From assembly GCA_026898455.1 (NCBI GenBank), contig JAPKLW010000118.1, positions 569,851-633,850 on the forward strand: a stretch of DNA of 64,000 bases. The letters run 5' to 3'. Under the pieces are notes generated by a model, which worked only from the letters and a program-made list of their open reading frames with translations, did no database searches and had not been told where the DNA came from. How positions within the stretch are numbered: the first letter of the stretch is position 1; every line of letters begins with the position of its first letter. The stretch is from Plectranthus barbatus. Lineage: Eukaryota > Streptophyta > Magnoliopsida > Lamiales > Lamiaceae. A program made the position numbers and the translations under genes. Shown piece by piece: positions 22,845 through 35,189 of the stretch.

Positions 22845-22852
22845 GTACCACT

Positions 22853-23351
22853 CACCCCTAAATGATTTGGAAATATAGGGGTCAAACTATTTATAATCCA
22901 ATTTAAATATTGTAATCGGGGCAACCGGCTCCACGAATTTTGAATTTCTTAATTATATATATAAATATATATTTATAAAAATAAAATTATGAACCGTAGA
23001 GCTGACATTAACGGGAGCAAAAAAAAAAAGAAAAAAGAAAAGTAGTATACAAACTAATAGGTTGTAGGTGTCGATCGTCATAAGTTAAGAATACAATAAT
23101 TCTGTAATTTAATTGGCCAACATATACTTATAAGAATAATGATCGACTGAATTATTGTATATATATGTGCAGGATTCTATGCAACTTGATATTCCCTTCA
23201 ATTAATAATGATAATTGTGGATCATCTCATATAGTTTTCGTTAGGAATTTTATATTATTTCTAAATCTTCATAGATTTGATGTGTCAAATCAACTAATAA
23301 TTAATTATAATGTATATAATTGACCAATTTTCTAATATGCTAGAATTGTCA
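22853..23351. other. No gene seen
   Basis: AT-rich DNA between a hAT MITE and a copia LTR, with no coding frame or clear repeat. Confidence 0.4.
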
Positions 23352-24476
23352 TGTACACGTTTATCGAGTTGTAATGGGAACCATCTCGTCACTAGCTCAA
23401 GCCAAAACCAATTTTCATTGGGAGAACAAAGAAATAATCAAAGAAACTGACAAGAATTCAAACTGAGATATAACTTGAAATAAAGTCAGCTTTGACATTA
23501 AAAGCTATTGAGAGAAGATAAAAGGAATTTTGTATGGTGCATTACAGATAAGTTCGACAAGCCTAAGGAATCAACAAGTTTAAATTTCTAAGACGCTTGA
23601 AAAAGAGCCGTTCTGACCAACAAAAACTAAAGCAGACTTGCTCCACAGGTCTGCAGCACTGTTCACACAATAGACTTGTCACATAAAGTATAGTTGGTCA
23701 ACCACTTCATAAACAACTCATATCATTCTCTCTGACTATAAATATCATCAAACACTCACAAAGAGAAGGTTACAAAAATTACAACAAAGAACGAACACGA
23801 GCTTGAACATTTAAAATGTCTGAACACTCTCAAGTGCTTAAAAGCTTTATATGTTATTTCGTGTGTATAAACGCAAGACTCTTAGCATCTGTGCTTGTGT
23901 TTATATTTCTGAGTACATACTCTTCTAGAGTTGAATCCGACGAACGTTTCTAAACTCTTTTCAGAAACCGAAACTTACTCCCTCCACTACTGTCTACATT
24001 CCGTGAAGAACTAAAATTCACAACCTTCTTGCTGATGAGGCCTAGCGACGCGTTCGTGGTAAATCAGATACTTGAAGAGAGCACCTACAACTTCGAATAG
24101 CTGGGTGTGCATACATCCGAAGGACGTAAGTGCTTCCTACGACTGCTATAGACCAGTTACATCAACTTGTAAAAATGTTCTAATTATTTCTGATCCATTT
24201 GGTGATTGAAGAGTGGGCGTATGATTATTTGGCATCTGAACCACTATAAATATCCTGTGTTATTTATTGATTTTTGCTCTTAACCTTTTTGCTCGCGTAT
24301 TTGAAACCCAATAACTCAATAAGTTGTTAATTTGTGTATACTTTGAATTTGGTTAGGTAATTTCTCGAGCGATAAACTAGTTTTGAGAATTCTATCTCAC
24401 TTAAGTAATAGTCAGTTGGACAACAACGCACATTTAAAATTTCTGTTGCATAATAACTGACATTTTGGGACCAACA
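23352..24476 (+). repeat. Copia 5' LTR
   Basis: An LTR of about 1,125 bp that ends ggaccaaca two bases before a primer-binding site. A TATA box (gactataaatatc) lies at about 23,738-23,747. It shares atcgagttgtaatgg-like sequence near its start with the LTRs at 12,868 and 40,010. The left border is inferred from the TG at 23,352. Confidence 0.65.
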
Positions 24477-24478
24477 AG

Positions 24479-25184
24479 TGGTATCAAAGCATTAGTATAC
24501 ACAAAAGACTATCTTGAGTCACCTTGGACAAGGTCCATTTCCTTGCATATGTCCTGTAGAGACTAGGTTATCCTTTAAAGATGAATGCTTACAAACTGCC
24601 ATAATTTTCGGTGGTGAAGTATACATGCTGGAAAAAGTGAATCAGCATTCACCAGAGGAGTCTATACCCGGAGATGTGGGATGTAGTAACCTAGGGACCG
24701 ATAAATATCTCAAACTTTAATAGTCATGTCAATGGAGAAGATAACCCCCAACATGATTCCCAAGTCGGTAAAAGAATGGACATCTGAAACCATTAAATCA
24801 ACGAAAGCTATTCAACACGATTGTTAGTGAACTCAAAACTTTGGGGAGGAAGAACACAATTGCATATCTGAATACAAAGATCCTCTGCTGGATGCTAAAA
24901 GAAGATTGGTCTGTCAAGGTAACCAATCTTAATGAAAAAAGGAGCATAAAAGAATATATATATAAACTTAATGAATACAAAGATCCTCTGCACGATGCTA
25001 AAAGAAGACTGCATCAGGAACGGTTTTCAAGTGAATTTAGGCCTAAAACCTGCAAAAACACCAAGATACGCGTAATACCACCTAATAAAGACTCATGCAT
25101 AGAATATATATATAAACTCAATAAAACTACATAAAATAGTAGAAAATAATATAGATAAGCGAGTAAAATAATAAGCTTATCAAT
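24479..25184 (+). mobile_element. Copia primer-binding site and decayed internal stub
   Basis: TGGTATCAAAGC at 24,479-24,490 is a one-base variant of the initiator Met-tRNA primer-binding site. The following 690 bp have no usable coding frame. Within them a phrase aatacaaagatcctctgc and the next 15 bases occur twice (24,872 and 24,974), and agaatatatatataaac also occurs twice, so a local duplication of about 100-150 bp is present. The element is cut off at about 25,185 by the next copia element. Confidence 0.6.
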
Positions 25185-25967
25185 AAGGAGCATCTCTCAT
25201 AAGCTCATGTTCCTCCTCGTCGAGTTTCCCAATGGCACTCAGCTTGAAATGAGCTGCTAGTAGAGTGAGCACAGGCTTTACATCTTTCATTCAATGCTTC
25301 TCAAGAACTTTCATCAAGTATCCCTCTTGAGATAATGTGAATCTTCTTTGAGCCCTGCCTCGAACTATCTCCATACCCAAGATCCTTCGAGCACAACTGA
25401 GATCCTTCATCACGGAGACTGCTTCAATTCATACAATAACTTGTTCAGAAGACATACCTTCTCCCCACTACCAGCTTCCTCGAAGCCCTCGGGCTGTGTC
25501 ATAAGGATCCTTTTTTCTAGCTCTCCATACAAAAATGCGGTCTTCACATCCAGTTGCTCCAACTCCATGTCATACCGAGAAACTAACGACAAGATTAGCC
25601 TGATCGACCTTTGTTTCACAACCGACACAAACACCTCGCCGTAGTCCACACCTTCATGTTCTGAAAAGCCTCGAGCAACTAGTCTAGCCTTCAATCTAAC
25701 CCTAGAAACCTCCTGCTTCTTCTTGAAGATCCATTTACAACTTACTATCGATTTCTTCTCCCTCGGTTTGTCTACCAACTCCCATGTGTTATTCCTTTTC
25801 AAGGATTCCATCTCCTCCTTCATGGCATCGAGCCATTTGAGCCTCTTCTTACAACTTATGGCCTTAGTATAACTCTTCAGCTCAATATCATCGAGCTCTA
25901 CTTCTTTTACCATAATGAATGCATATGCTACCACATCAGCATATCCAAAACGAGTGGGATGTCTCAT
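25185..25967 (-). pseudogene. Copia reverse transcriptase remnant
   Basis: The minus-strand frame 25,967-25,410 reads WLDAMKEEMESLKRNNTWEL, CKWIFKKK, KARLVARGFSEHEGVDY and LEQLDVKTAFLYGELEK, ending at LYELKQSP. It then jumps to the RT thumb (MKDLSCARRILGMEIVRGR, then LSQEGYLMKVLEKH, a stop, and MKDVKPVLTLLAAHFKL), which continues to about 25,185. The catalytic YVDD segment lies in the deleted part, so it cannot work. Confidence 0.88.
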
Positions 25968-26289
25968 CTGCCTTTGTTCCCTATCTATTGTGAGATTATA
26001 ATCTCAAAGCGCACTTGAGACTCGGACCACCTCAATCTCCTCATCCACTAGAGGTGCATTTTTCAATACATTGGTAAGCTCCACCTTAATCTCAGCAACT
26101 GATCTACTACCTTCGACCTTGTCAGGTTGTTCTTGTTCCTTTGGAGCACTAACTTGTTTCTCGAGAACATTTGTTCGTTCCTCAACCCCTTTTTACAGAT
26201 CTCCTACCAGCTTCTTCTTGAACTAATGATGCACTTTCTTATATCCGGCTTAAGACAACATAACTTATACCCTTTCACTCATTCGGGTA

Positions 26290-27098
26290 CCAGATGAATA
26301 TGCATTTTAGTGCCCTCCTCCAAGCTTATCTTCTTTGATGTTCGCATAAGCCACGCAACCAAAAGCTCTAAGGTTGATAAAATTAGGAGGGTGACCAGAC
26401 TATATTTCTTCCAGTATTTTGAAAACTAGTGCAGTCAAGGGGCACTGGTTGATCAAATAAGCTGCAGTAATCACTACTTCTGCCCAGAACGACTTGGGTA
26501 ACTTTGCACTTAATAGCATGCACCTCGTTCTTTCCAGCAACGTTTAATTGTAACTCTCCTCCAATCCATTCTGCTGAGGTGTTTCAACCACCGTGTTGTG
26601 CCTTGGAATACCCTACTTCGAACAGTACCTCTCGAACTCCTTTGAGAAATACTCAAGGACATTGTCAGTTCGTAGCCTCTTCACCTTCCTTCTAGTTTAA
26701 TTTTTGATCAGCACTTTCAACTTCGTGAAGGTCTCTAAAGCATCACTCTTATTCTTCAAGATGTAGACCCACACTTTCCTCGAGTGATCATTAATGAGGC
26801 TCATGAAGTACCTCGCTCCTCCATTCGAATTGAGCCTTGAAGGTCCCCATAAATTTGAGTGGATGTGGTCCAGAGTTCCTCGAGCTCTCTGTCGACCTAC
26901 TCCAAACTTTACCCGGTGAGATTTCCCATAGATGCAATTCTCACTTAAATCTAGCTTGCTGGTATTATCACCGAGCAATAGATCTTGCTTCGATAACTCA
27001 TGCAGTCCCCTCTCACTTATGTGACCGAGTTGCTTGTGCCATAGTACTGACTTATCGATCATCACTATCAAAGCCACCCAGATCATCATGCTTCCCAT
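26290..27098 (-). pseudogene. Copia integrase remnant
   Basis: The frame 27,098-26,697 shows the pre-integrase segment LWHKQLGHISERGLHELSKQ and the integrase core start GTLDHIHSNLWGPSRLNSNG with YFMSLINDHSRKVWVYILK. Downstream in other frames comes ETPQQNGLEE and LPKSFWAEVVITAAYLINQ up to about 26,290. Stops lie between 26,697 and 26,290. The HHCC zinc site has lost a cysteine position (CIYGKSHRVKF in place of a CxxC pattern). Confidence 0.85.
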
Positions 27099-27366
27099 CA
27101 GAGTGTAAAATTCATTCCTTCAAACTCATTTCATCAAGACCAAGGATTCTTTGCATACCTTCAAGGTCCCAGCTTCAATCTTGATTGTGTAACCCAGTTC
27201 ATCAAGCATCTCGAAACAGATCAACCCTTCGAGCCATGACTTATTTTGGTGTCATGTGGAATGTGAAACCTGAATCCCATATCCATTCCCTCTCCGAGTG
27301 CTCATTCAAAATCAGCAATGCCTTTCCAGAGTCATATTCCTGCTCAGCAACAGCTACATCCGCCTT

Positions 27367-28136
27367 CTACTTCTGCTCCTCCTTTGTTTGCTTCTTTGGA
27401 AAATCTCTTTTTATGTGTCCCTCCTTGTGGCATAGATAGCACCTGACCTTCGAGTTTGACCTTAGCTTTGGCCTCGACCTTGACCTCAAATTCCCCTTAT
27501 TGGAATTACTCATCTCCGGTCTTCCTCGAGCCACTCTAGCCACCAGGACTTCTCCATGAGAGTTCTCTCGATGCTCGTTCTTCTCATTCAATTCCTTCGT
27601 ACTTAGAGCTGATTGAACCTCATCCATAGTCAATGATTCTTTTCCATAAATTAAGGCTTTCTTGAAGTTCAAATAACTCTTTGGTAGCGAACTCAACAGT
27701 ATCATTGATCCTCATCACCTATCGCCACACCGATGCTTTCCAGATTGAGGATCAACTTATTGAACTGGTTGAGCTGCTCGTTGATCGGTCTTCCCTCTTG
27801 CATCTTAAACGAATATAATGATTATTTAAGATAGAACCGATTTGTCAGGGACTTATTCATATATAAGGATTGAAGTTTGGTCCATACTTCCACTATTGTC
27901 TTCTCCTTTGACACTTTCCTTAACATCGTGTCTCCAAGACTAAGAATCAGCGCACCTAGTGCCTTCGCCAGTGTCTCTTTCTTTTGTTGCTTCGTCATCG
28001 TGTTGGGTAACCTAGCATCTCCTTTCATGGCACCGTCCAAGCCCTATTGCACGAACAACGCTTGCATCTTCAACTTCCACAAACTGAAATTATTTGATCC
28101 CGTGAAGTGCTCCACCTTGAACTTGGTTGAACCCAT
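27367..28136 (-). pseudogene. Copia gag with decayed zinc knuckle
   Basis: The minus-strand start near 28,136 reads MGSTKFKVEHF and SLWKLKMQALFVQ, then an in-frame TAG near 28,046, then GLDGAMKGDARLP. The 27,705-27,367 frame carries LLSSLPKSYLNFKKALIYG and a zinc knuckle CYLCHKEGHIKRDF, in which the last cysteine of CX2CX4HX4C is phenylalanine. A frame break separates the two halves near 27,720-27,820. Confidence 0.85.
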
Positions 28137-28183
28137 TGCAATCCTTCTATCCACGTTCACCGCACCAGTTTGTCGTAAATTGA

Positions 28184-28639
28184 TGTGATTGCAGACACAA
28201 AATAACAAACATAAATTAAACAATACAAAGAATTATAGTGGTTCGAGCGCAAATTCTACGTCCACTCTTCAAGCCTCCTTGGTGATGATTTTATTATAAT
28301 GAAGGAAATATAAAGTATGACTATTACAATTCGTGGGGAGTAGAGGTTTTATAGGGAGAGATTCCTAAATACATAAGGAATATAAAACTTAGTTTAAAAT
28401 ATATATAAATCCAAATCTATCTCAAATATATTTATATCTATCCGAATCCTGTACTGATAAGGATAAATCTTGTCCAACACGAAAACAAGATAGACACCGT
28501 ATGTTTTCCATATCTACCTAACTCGAACACCTCCTCGAGTTCCTCGACCGATATAGCTTGACCCACTTCCTCGAACTAGTTTCCTGAATTCATTGGAACC
28601 CCTTCCTCGAATTATATTAAGACTACTTCAACACTAACA
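28184..28639 (-). repeat. Copia 5' LTR (short, about 456 bp)
   Basis: On the minus strand it begins TGTTAGTGTTGAAGTAGTC and ends at GTCTGCAATCACA just before the leader. A minus-strand TATA box (CCTATAAAACC) lies opposite 28,346-28,357. No standard initiator Met-tRNA primer-binding site is seen in the 48 bp between the LTR and gag. Confidence 0.65.
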
Positions 28640-28867
28640 ATTTTTACTTATAAATTTGTTCAATCGTATACAAAATTAACATCTAGCTAGTGAACTGTCC
28701 CAATTATTATACTTATCTTCCGAGTCACACTGTAACAATATTAATAACTTACCCAAAAGTTGATCGCAACATTTATTTATATATGGCCATGAACTTATAA
28801 GAAAATTAATATATTAGAAAAAATATATTTATAAGCATTTATATCTAAATATCTGTCTATTTGCATG

Positions 28868-29245
28868 AGATCTTCTGTTCTAGTTTTTATATTTCACTTT
28901 CTTTTCCATATTAAAATGAATAATTACTATTCAAATTTTTTTATAATTTTAACTCATTATAATTTAGATTAAATTTATAAATTTAATCATAGGGTTTGTT
29001 GCACCCATTTAGAATATATAATATATTTTAGTAATTATTTTTTAGTTTTTAAATAAATTTTTATCATTAAAATTAATTAATTCATAAACATAATCTATGT
29101 TCTTATAAAATTTTGATTTTTTCTTAAGAATCAATCTATTGTATTGTACATTTTATTTTTTATTTGTAAATATAATTATTAAAATTAGTAATCGAGACAG
29201 TGTAACACTAAGTGGAACACCATTGTAGGACGGCGATTTGATTCG
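28868..29245. repeat. Dispersed repeat, copy 2
   Basis: Homologous to 20,811-21,215 in the same orientation (see that entry). It lies about 110 bp downstream of the lipid-transfer-protein gene, so it may contribute to that gene's 3' region. Confidence 0.6.
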
Positions 29246-29355
29246 TGCAATTTTATGGGAACAACTCCTCATAGGATAACATCATACTTTTCTTTTCACT
29301 ATTTTTATTTATCTATACTAGCCATTACATATAAATCCGATGCTGCCAGAATCCA

Positions 29356-29818
29356 TTACTTCACCCTGAAAAAAATCAACATCACAATAAATCAAATTTT
29401 AAAAAGAAAACATATTTTTCTGTAAAAACATATGTATATATGATTTATAATAAAACATGCATAATACATACTTTGAGCAATCAGTTTTAGGGCTAATGTC
29501 GTAGGGAATATCGACGCCACATTCTTTAGGGAGTCCGGCGATCTTGTCAAAGTTGATCTTTTTATACGTGGTGGCCATCGACTTCAGACAGCCGCAGACG
29601 GCCTGCCGGTCGTCCTTGGCCTTGGCGGAGGCGTTGAGGTTCTTAATTCCGTCGCAGCATTTGCCGATGGGACCTTTGTCCGTGACGTAGGGTAGGCATG
29701 GTGTCAGATGTGACACCACGTTGTTGCAAGTGATCTTCGCCTGGCCCCGTGGCAGGGCCGCCGCAATCAGCACGGTGGCGATGAGAACCATGGACACTGC
29801 CTTGATCATTCCGGCCAT
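29356..29818 (-). CDS. Type 1 non-specific lipid transfer protein, two exons
   Basis: Exon 1 is 29,818-29,472 and exon 2 is 29,365-29,356; the 106-base intron starts GTATGT and ends TTTTTTTCAG. The spliced frame is 357 bases (118 aa plus stop). Residues 1-27 form a hydrophobic signal peptide ending PRGQA, so the product is secreted. The mature part has the eight-cysteine plan of plant LTP1: C, C, CC, CGC, C and C, with TPCLPYV near the second cysteine and a final DCSKVK. The intron position, a few codons before the stop, is that of LTP1 genes. Family members bind and move fatty acids or phospholipids in a hydrophobic cavity at the cell wall and cuticle and have defence roles. If unspliced, exon 1 would read on through 23 extra codons, which are intron. 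No lesion was seen. This is the only apparently intact host gene here. Confidence 0.93.
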
Positions 29819-29876
29819 TACTAATCTGAGATTTCGAAATTGGTGGGAGATATTATTATTGCATGTGTATTGCCAT

Positions 29877-29886
29877 CTTTATATAG
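29877..29886 (-). promoter_or_regulatory. TATA box of the lipid-transfer-protein gene
   Basis: The minus strand reads CTATATAAAG, about 60 bases upstream of the ATG at 29,818. Transcription would begin near 29,850, giving a 5' UTR of about 30 bases. Confidence 0.7.
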
Positions 29887-29899
29887 AGAAATATTTGGC

Positions 29900-31599
29900 C
29901 CATTTTGGGTGTTTGTTCAACGTTTTATTTTATGAAAATAATATTTTGATGTATGATTTTGTAAATTTTAGTTTATTGATGCTTGCTCGCATTGAATTCT
30001 AAGTTATTAATGTATATGACGTGAATGTTTATGTAAAATGTATAGTTTTGCCACCAAAACATGTGATCAGATAAAGATAAGAACATGGTACGTACATCCG
30101 ATAATCTTAAAAAAACTATGGTTGTAATACTTTTTACATTTGGTAAATACTCCGAACCCAAATCTAGAAAGCTATAGGAAACCGAGAATCAATTGATTTT
30201 GGATGAATTATTTCATGAATGCTTAAGATGTATCGTAGATAACTTGAACACCCTACAAAGCTCATATTTTAAATCCGAACCCGGCCTTAGGGAACCAAAA
30301 AAATCGACACTAGTTGGTGCTTGGGTGTAGGGTCTAGTATTTAAGTGGGAGCTAATTGGTTAATTGATCTTATATTTTTATTATTTGAATTAAATTTATG
30401 AATTATATTTTAAAATTTGGGCACCTGAGCTGAGCTGCTTGCGACATCTAGCCCTTCTAGGTGGCGTCTAAGTGCTAAACAACTAAAAAATGATTAAAGA
30501 AGCTGATTAGATGATTTTTGGGTGGGAAGGAACTAAAAGTGCCTAAGAGCTATCTAACTAGCCCAATTTTCCTAAAGTAGTGGACAATATCCCAGAATGT
30601 ATTTGATGCTCAACTGAATTATATATGAAATGAGAAGATATACATATATAGGCACAAGAGAGTTGTTCGTGGATCTTTCTAGATCTAGGATTCTGCTAAA
30701 CCTTTCTAACTAACTTAACTAACACGTGACCAATCTGTTTGCATGCATGTGCATGTTTCTGAAGGCTTTCCTGAAGAATCAAATTTTACAACTTCCTTTT
30801 TTCAAAAAAGCTTTGATAACCACCAGATGAAGTAATTATGGTTTGATGTACATGTCAACAATGAGAGAGCTAGAGAGAGAAACTTTGTTAGTGCCTTTGA
30901 GATGTTTGCTGGCATTCCAATTAGCTTAACATATTGAATTTTCTATCTCCCCAAATATGGAACCAATTTATTATTGGGATTGTGATGATTAAATTCCATC
31001 CAGAGTGTATTGAGAATGTTGGAGTAGAATTTAAATATACATTTGATTCACCCCTATATAAATATAAAAAATTATGAACTTTAGTGGAGGGTGTTTGAGA
31101 GCAAATTTTTAAACCAACAAGCAGATAAATTTACTTCAAGTAAGAGTATATGTCATGTGAGTTTTTAAAGGAGAGAGAAGTCAAGCTCGATCGTTTGAAA
31201 TCATCTACCTTAAGCTTGTTCAATTAATATAAACCAATTTCTTCGTGCTTCTTTCAAACTATAAAAGGATTTTCGTTTACAAACATAAGAATGATTGGAG
31301 TCCTTAAAACCTATGGATTGCACCATGTAAATAATTTTGGCCAAATATACAAATACACTTTAAAAAAATAAGCATGTTTTTTCAAGTTTATTACAAGAAC
31401 AAACTATCAACTTTTTCAATTAAATATTCTAATTATTCTAATTTATACAAATATAGGACCACATTATAAAAGTAATCGAATTTGTCAAAATTTTCTGTCA
31501 TTAAATAAGATCCTATGTCCACTCATTAATCACAGATGAATCATAAATTCACTAAGAAAATGTCAAAATAGAAATGCAACAAGTTTCTTATGATTTCAG
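29900..31599. other. Intergenic, no gene recognised
   Basis: Upstream flank of the lipid-transfer-protein gene. AT-rich, with only short chance frames and no transposon ends that I can support. Confidence 0.4.
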
Positions 31600-32019
31600 G
31601 AAGTTCCTATGCCTTCCAAATTCCAGGCAGCTACACATAGTGAGCACTACACGACTCTATGTGCCCCTCTGACTGTCTTCAAACTGACAAACTTTAACAC
31701 AAACAAGGTCGCTAGGTCTACGAGATGGATATATGTGAGATTACGTTCCTCACAAAACTCAAGATTGTTCGATGAATGTCGGGTAGACTTTTGATAACTT
31801 ATATCTCGCTAGGTTGAACGATCTATACGACCTTCTGTGATCTCTTACACACCGTATGATCTCCTTATCAATGAGATAACTGGATGTGTTTGTTCGCATC
31901 ATATGATTGTTAATTTAGACAAGAGTTGTTTATTGCAAGTCATTAATGATTACCAGTATATCAAACATAACGTTTCCCAATATACCAATCATAATGCTTT
32001 TATGTATACAATTCCAACA
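31600..32019 (-). repeat. 3' LTR fragment of element C
   Basis: Bases 31,790-31,995 match the end of the right LTR (45,240-45,434) closely, for example gagataactggatgtgtttgtt and attgcaagtcattaatgatt. The LTR ends attccaaca, followed by the polypurine-tract complement atctcccacttatact at 32,020-32,035. The outer 900 bp of the LTR are missing or too diverged to trace. Confidence 0.75.
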
Positions 32020-32131
32020 ATCTCCCACTTATACTCAAAGCATTATACCATTACTTTCCAGAGTATAACATGTGTCTATTCTAATCTAGCTATTACATTT
32101 GGTCACCAGGTGGCCGACATCTACCTCAGTC

Positions 32132-32723
32132 CTAGGCTACAAAATGACCCTCGTATGCCTTCTGTTGTAAGCCCTTTGTAAATGGATCCACTAGATTATC
32201 TTTTGTGTCAATCTTCTCTATTAGCACATCGCCCCTCGCTACGATTTCTCGTATGATGTGGTACGTTCTCTCTATGTGCTTTGACGCCTTGTAAATTCTT
32301 GGTTCCGTAGAGTTTGCTACTGCACCAGCATTATCACAATATACCGTGATAGTCTTGGAAAAACTCAGAACAATATCTAACTCTTGGAGGTAGTTCCGGG
32401 GCCAAACTACTTCTTTAGAAGCCTCTGAAGCTGCCATGTACTCAGCTTCCATGGTGGAGTCCGCAATACATTACTGTTTTCGCACTCCTCCATGATACAA
32501 CTCCACCTCCCAAGGTGAACACATAGCCCGAGGTCGATCTCTTCTCATCCTGATCCGCCTGGAAATCTGAAACTGTATAACCCACAGGGCACAAATTCTC
32601 ACACTGATAAACAAGATAATAGTCTCGAGTTCTTTTCATATACTTAAGAATATGCTTGACAGCAGTCCAGTGCCCCTGTCCGGGTTTAGAATGATATATG
32701 GCCACCATGCCCACGGCATAATA
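32132..32723 (-). pseudogene. RNase H of element C (left part)
   Basis: Minus-strand frames read GHWTAVKHILKYMKRTRDYY, STSGYVFTLGGG and MEAEYMAASEASKEVVW, then VYCDNAGAVANSTEPR and TKGLQQKAYEGHFVA. A frame break occurs at about 32,450-32,480. The domain is cut at its N-terminal side by the inserted copia element at 32,729. Confidence 0.85.
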
Positions 32724-32728
32724 GATAT

Positions 32729-34185
32729 TTTAGGGTTTTTCTGTGAACCGAATCACAAAAATCAATTTAACCGGATCGATTTATGGATATTGTGCAAAAT
32801 TAAATTTACAATAAAACCTAGCATGCTCCTATGAATTTAATTCTCAGAATTGTGGATTTAGGAATTACCGTTATTCCGTAGTGTCTGAACCGATCTTTCG
32901 CATTTGAATTTCCAACTTCAATTCAACCACGTGATTCGATATAATCTGCGGAAACAGAAATTAGTAATCTAATTTCTAGAATAAAATCGAAATTAAAAGA
33001 GAAGAAGAGAGAAATATGTTCTCCAGATTAGATCTTCAGGGATGTGTCCCAATGTTGTTCAGATCTGCTACTGGTGAGGATTCCGCAGATCTGTGTTGTA
33101 GGCCAGAGCAGAAAAATCCTTCTTCTCCCCTCTACAGGCGCCACCCAACTCTCTCTCTGCCTCTAGGGTTTCAAACTGATTTGAATGATATAATATATCT
33201 AGGGTTTCCAGAGAGAGTGGTCTATTTATAGACCCAGGGTTTTATCCCTAATGGGCTACTGGCCTTTTTCCAGCATGTTTATTTCTGCCAGCCCTGGGAC
33301 CTAATGAAAATAATATAGTGGGCCTTTAAATTAATTAATTCCCATGTCCACAACCCAGCACATAATTAATTAATTAATATTAATTCTTTTTCACCACAGA
33401 ATTAATACTGACCTACTCCTTTATTACCACGTTATGAGAACGAGCTGCATTAATTGAGAATCCCCATATTTAAGGTTACCGGACATTCATTAATTAATCG
33501 GAGCCTCTGACAAGCTCTAACTACAATGAATTAATATCTTATAATTCCTGAGTAGTACCACTCAAACCTTATCACTCGTGCCTGAACTTAATTAGCCTGC
33601 AGGACTTTGGCACGATGAATGTCATTCAGCTCCTCAGGGAATGTCCCCATCCTATTACTTGGATATGGTTACCTAAACCCAGTCTCAGGCGGTACTACAC
33701 GAACTGTTGTTACCCAAGATGCGGATATACGAGCATGTTACTCAGGCTCTCCACCATGGCAAGTCAAAGCAACAAACAACCCGTGCAAACCCCTGAACCT
33801 TCGTTAGGGTTTGGACTCAATCAATATAACGAGATCATGTATTCGCTGATGTTAGACAGACGAATACATCTCACTGCGGTCCATCAATACGCCACCCCTG
33901 CGTACCAGCATGTCAAGTAACCAAGACAGACTACGTATTCCGACAATGTCGCAGCCATCCGGACAGACGTATCCTCATACGCTGTCTCGGCTGTGATTAG
34001 GTTTATGTCTCACTAGGTCAAGTGATCATACTGTCTTTTGTGATCTAGAACCCGCCGTATGATCGTCCCTATCGGTAAGACAAGAGGATACCATTATTAC
34101 ATACATGTAAGATTGTTAACAGATAAGAGAAATAAACCGTTGTATACTCATTATAATAAATGCTTTCAGTATACAAAACCCATCA
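32729..34185 (-). repeat. 3' LTR of nested element B
   Basis: 1,457 bp, starting TTTAGGG (TG mutated to TT) and ending CCCATCA, followed by the polypurine-tract complement atcttccacttatactc. The near-palindrome ggtctatttatagacc (33,219-33,234) holds the TATA box. By eye it is roughly 95% identical to the right LTR over a 300-bp sample near the TATA box. Confidence 0.88.
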
Positions 34186-34259
34186 ATCTTCCACTTATAC
34201 TCAAAGCATAACTAAGCTATTACAGAGTATACAGTCCGTCTATCTAGCCTGCTATCTCT

Positions 34260-34930
34260 TTAACCACTGTCAGTGGTCGGCATACACCTCAAACCCAGCT
34301 CACGAATATATTTTTCGTAAACTTTCTGCGGCAAGCTCTTTGTAAATGGATCAGCAAGGTTATCCTTAGTGTCAATCTTATTGATCAGCACATCACCTCT
34401 CGATACGATTTCTAGTATGATATGGTACTTTCTCTCTATGTGTTTGCTTGCCCTGTGACACCGCGGTTCCTTTGAGTTTGCCACTGCACCAGAGTTATCA
34501 CAATAAATTGTGATGCTCCTCGGAAAACTCGGGATCACGCCCAACTCTAAAAGGTAGTTCCTGAGCCATACCCCCTCTTTCGATGCGTCGGAGGCGGCAA
34601 CATATTCCGCCTCCATGGTGGAGTCAGCAATGCATTTTTTCTTTGAGCTCCTCCAAGATACAGCTCCACCTCCCAGGTAAACACATATCCTGAGGTCGAT
34701 TTCTTCTCATCCTGGTCCCGTTTGAAATCCAAGTCTGTATAACCCACAAGGCACAAATCATCACTTTGATAAACTAGGTAGAAATTCCTAGTTCTTTTCA
34801 AGTACTTGAGGATGTGCTTTACAGCAGTCCAGTGTGCCTGTCCAGGGTTAGACTGATATCTTGCTACCATGCTTACGGCATAACAGATATCTGGCCTGGT
34901 ACACAACATCGCATACATGAGGCTACCCAC
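34260..34930 (-). pseudogene. RNase H of nested element B
   Basis: Minus-strand frames read SLMYAMLCTRPDICYAVSMV, HWTAVKHILKYLKRTRNFYL and STSGYVFTWE, then after a frameshift near 34,670 MEAEYVAASDASKEGVW and TIYCDNSGAVANSKEPR. The frameshift replaces the usual GGGA segment before SW. Confidence 0.85.
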
Positions 34931-35189
34931 CGCAGAAGCATATGGTACAAGACTCGTCTCATCTTTCTCCCGCTGTGTCTGAGGCCACTGCCCACTAGAA
35001 AAATGAACGCCATGTCTGAAAAGGTACCAAGCCTTTCTTGGCGAGTTGCATGCTGAACCGGGCTATCACAGTATCCACATAGGATGCCTGGGATAAGCTC
35101 AACATTCTTCTCTTACGATCTCGTAAGACCTTAATCCCAAGAATGTAGCCAACTTCTCTCAGATCCTTCATTTGGAACTGTTCGGATAA

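Larger units (their letters stand above)
25185..28639 (-). mobile_element. Decayed Ty1/copia element, second lineage
   Basis: Order on the minus strand is LTR (28,639-28,184), gag (from about 28,136), zinc knuckle, integrase and RT; the RNase H and 3' LTR are missing at the left edge. Protein similarity is to a copia lineage distinct from the elements at 1-7 kb and 31-45 kb, and clusters of tcgag give it different base use. Stops and frameshifts occur in every domain. Confidence 0.85.

Noticed and set aside
33615..33920. 101-codon frame in LTR B
   Set aside because: Antisense to the LTR and broken in the sister copies at 6,378 and 36,958; considered chance.
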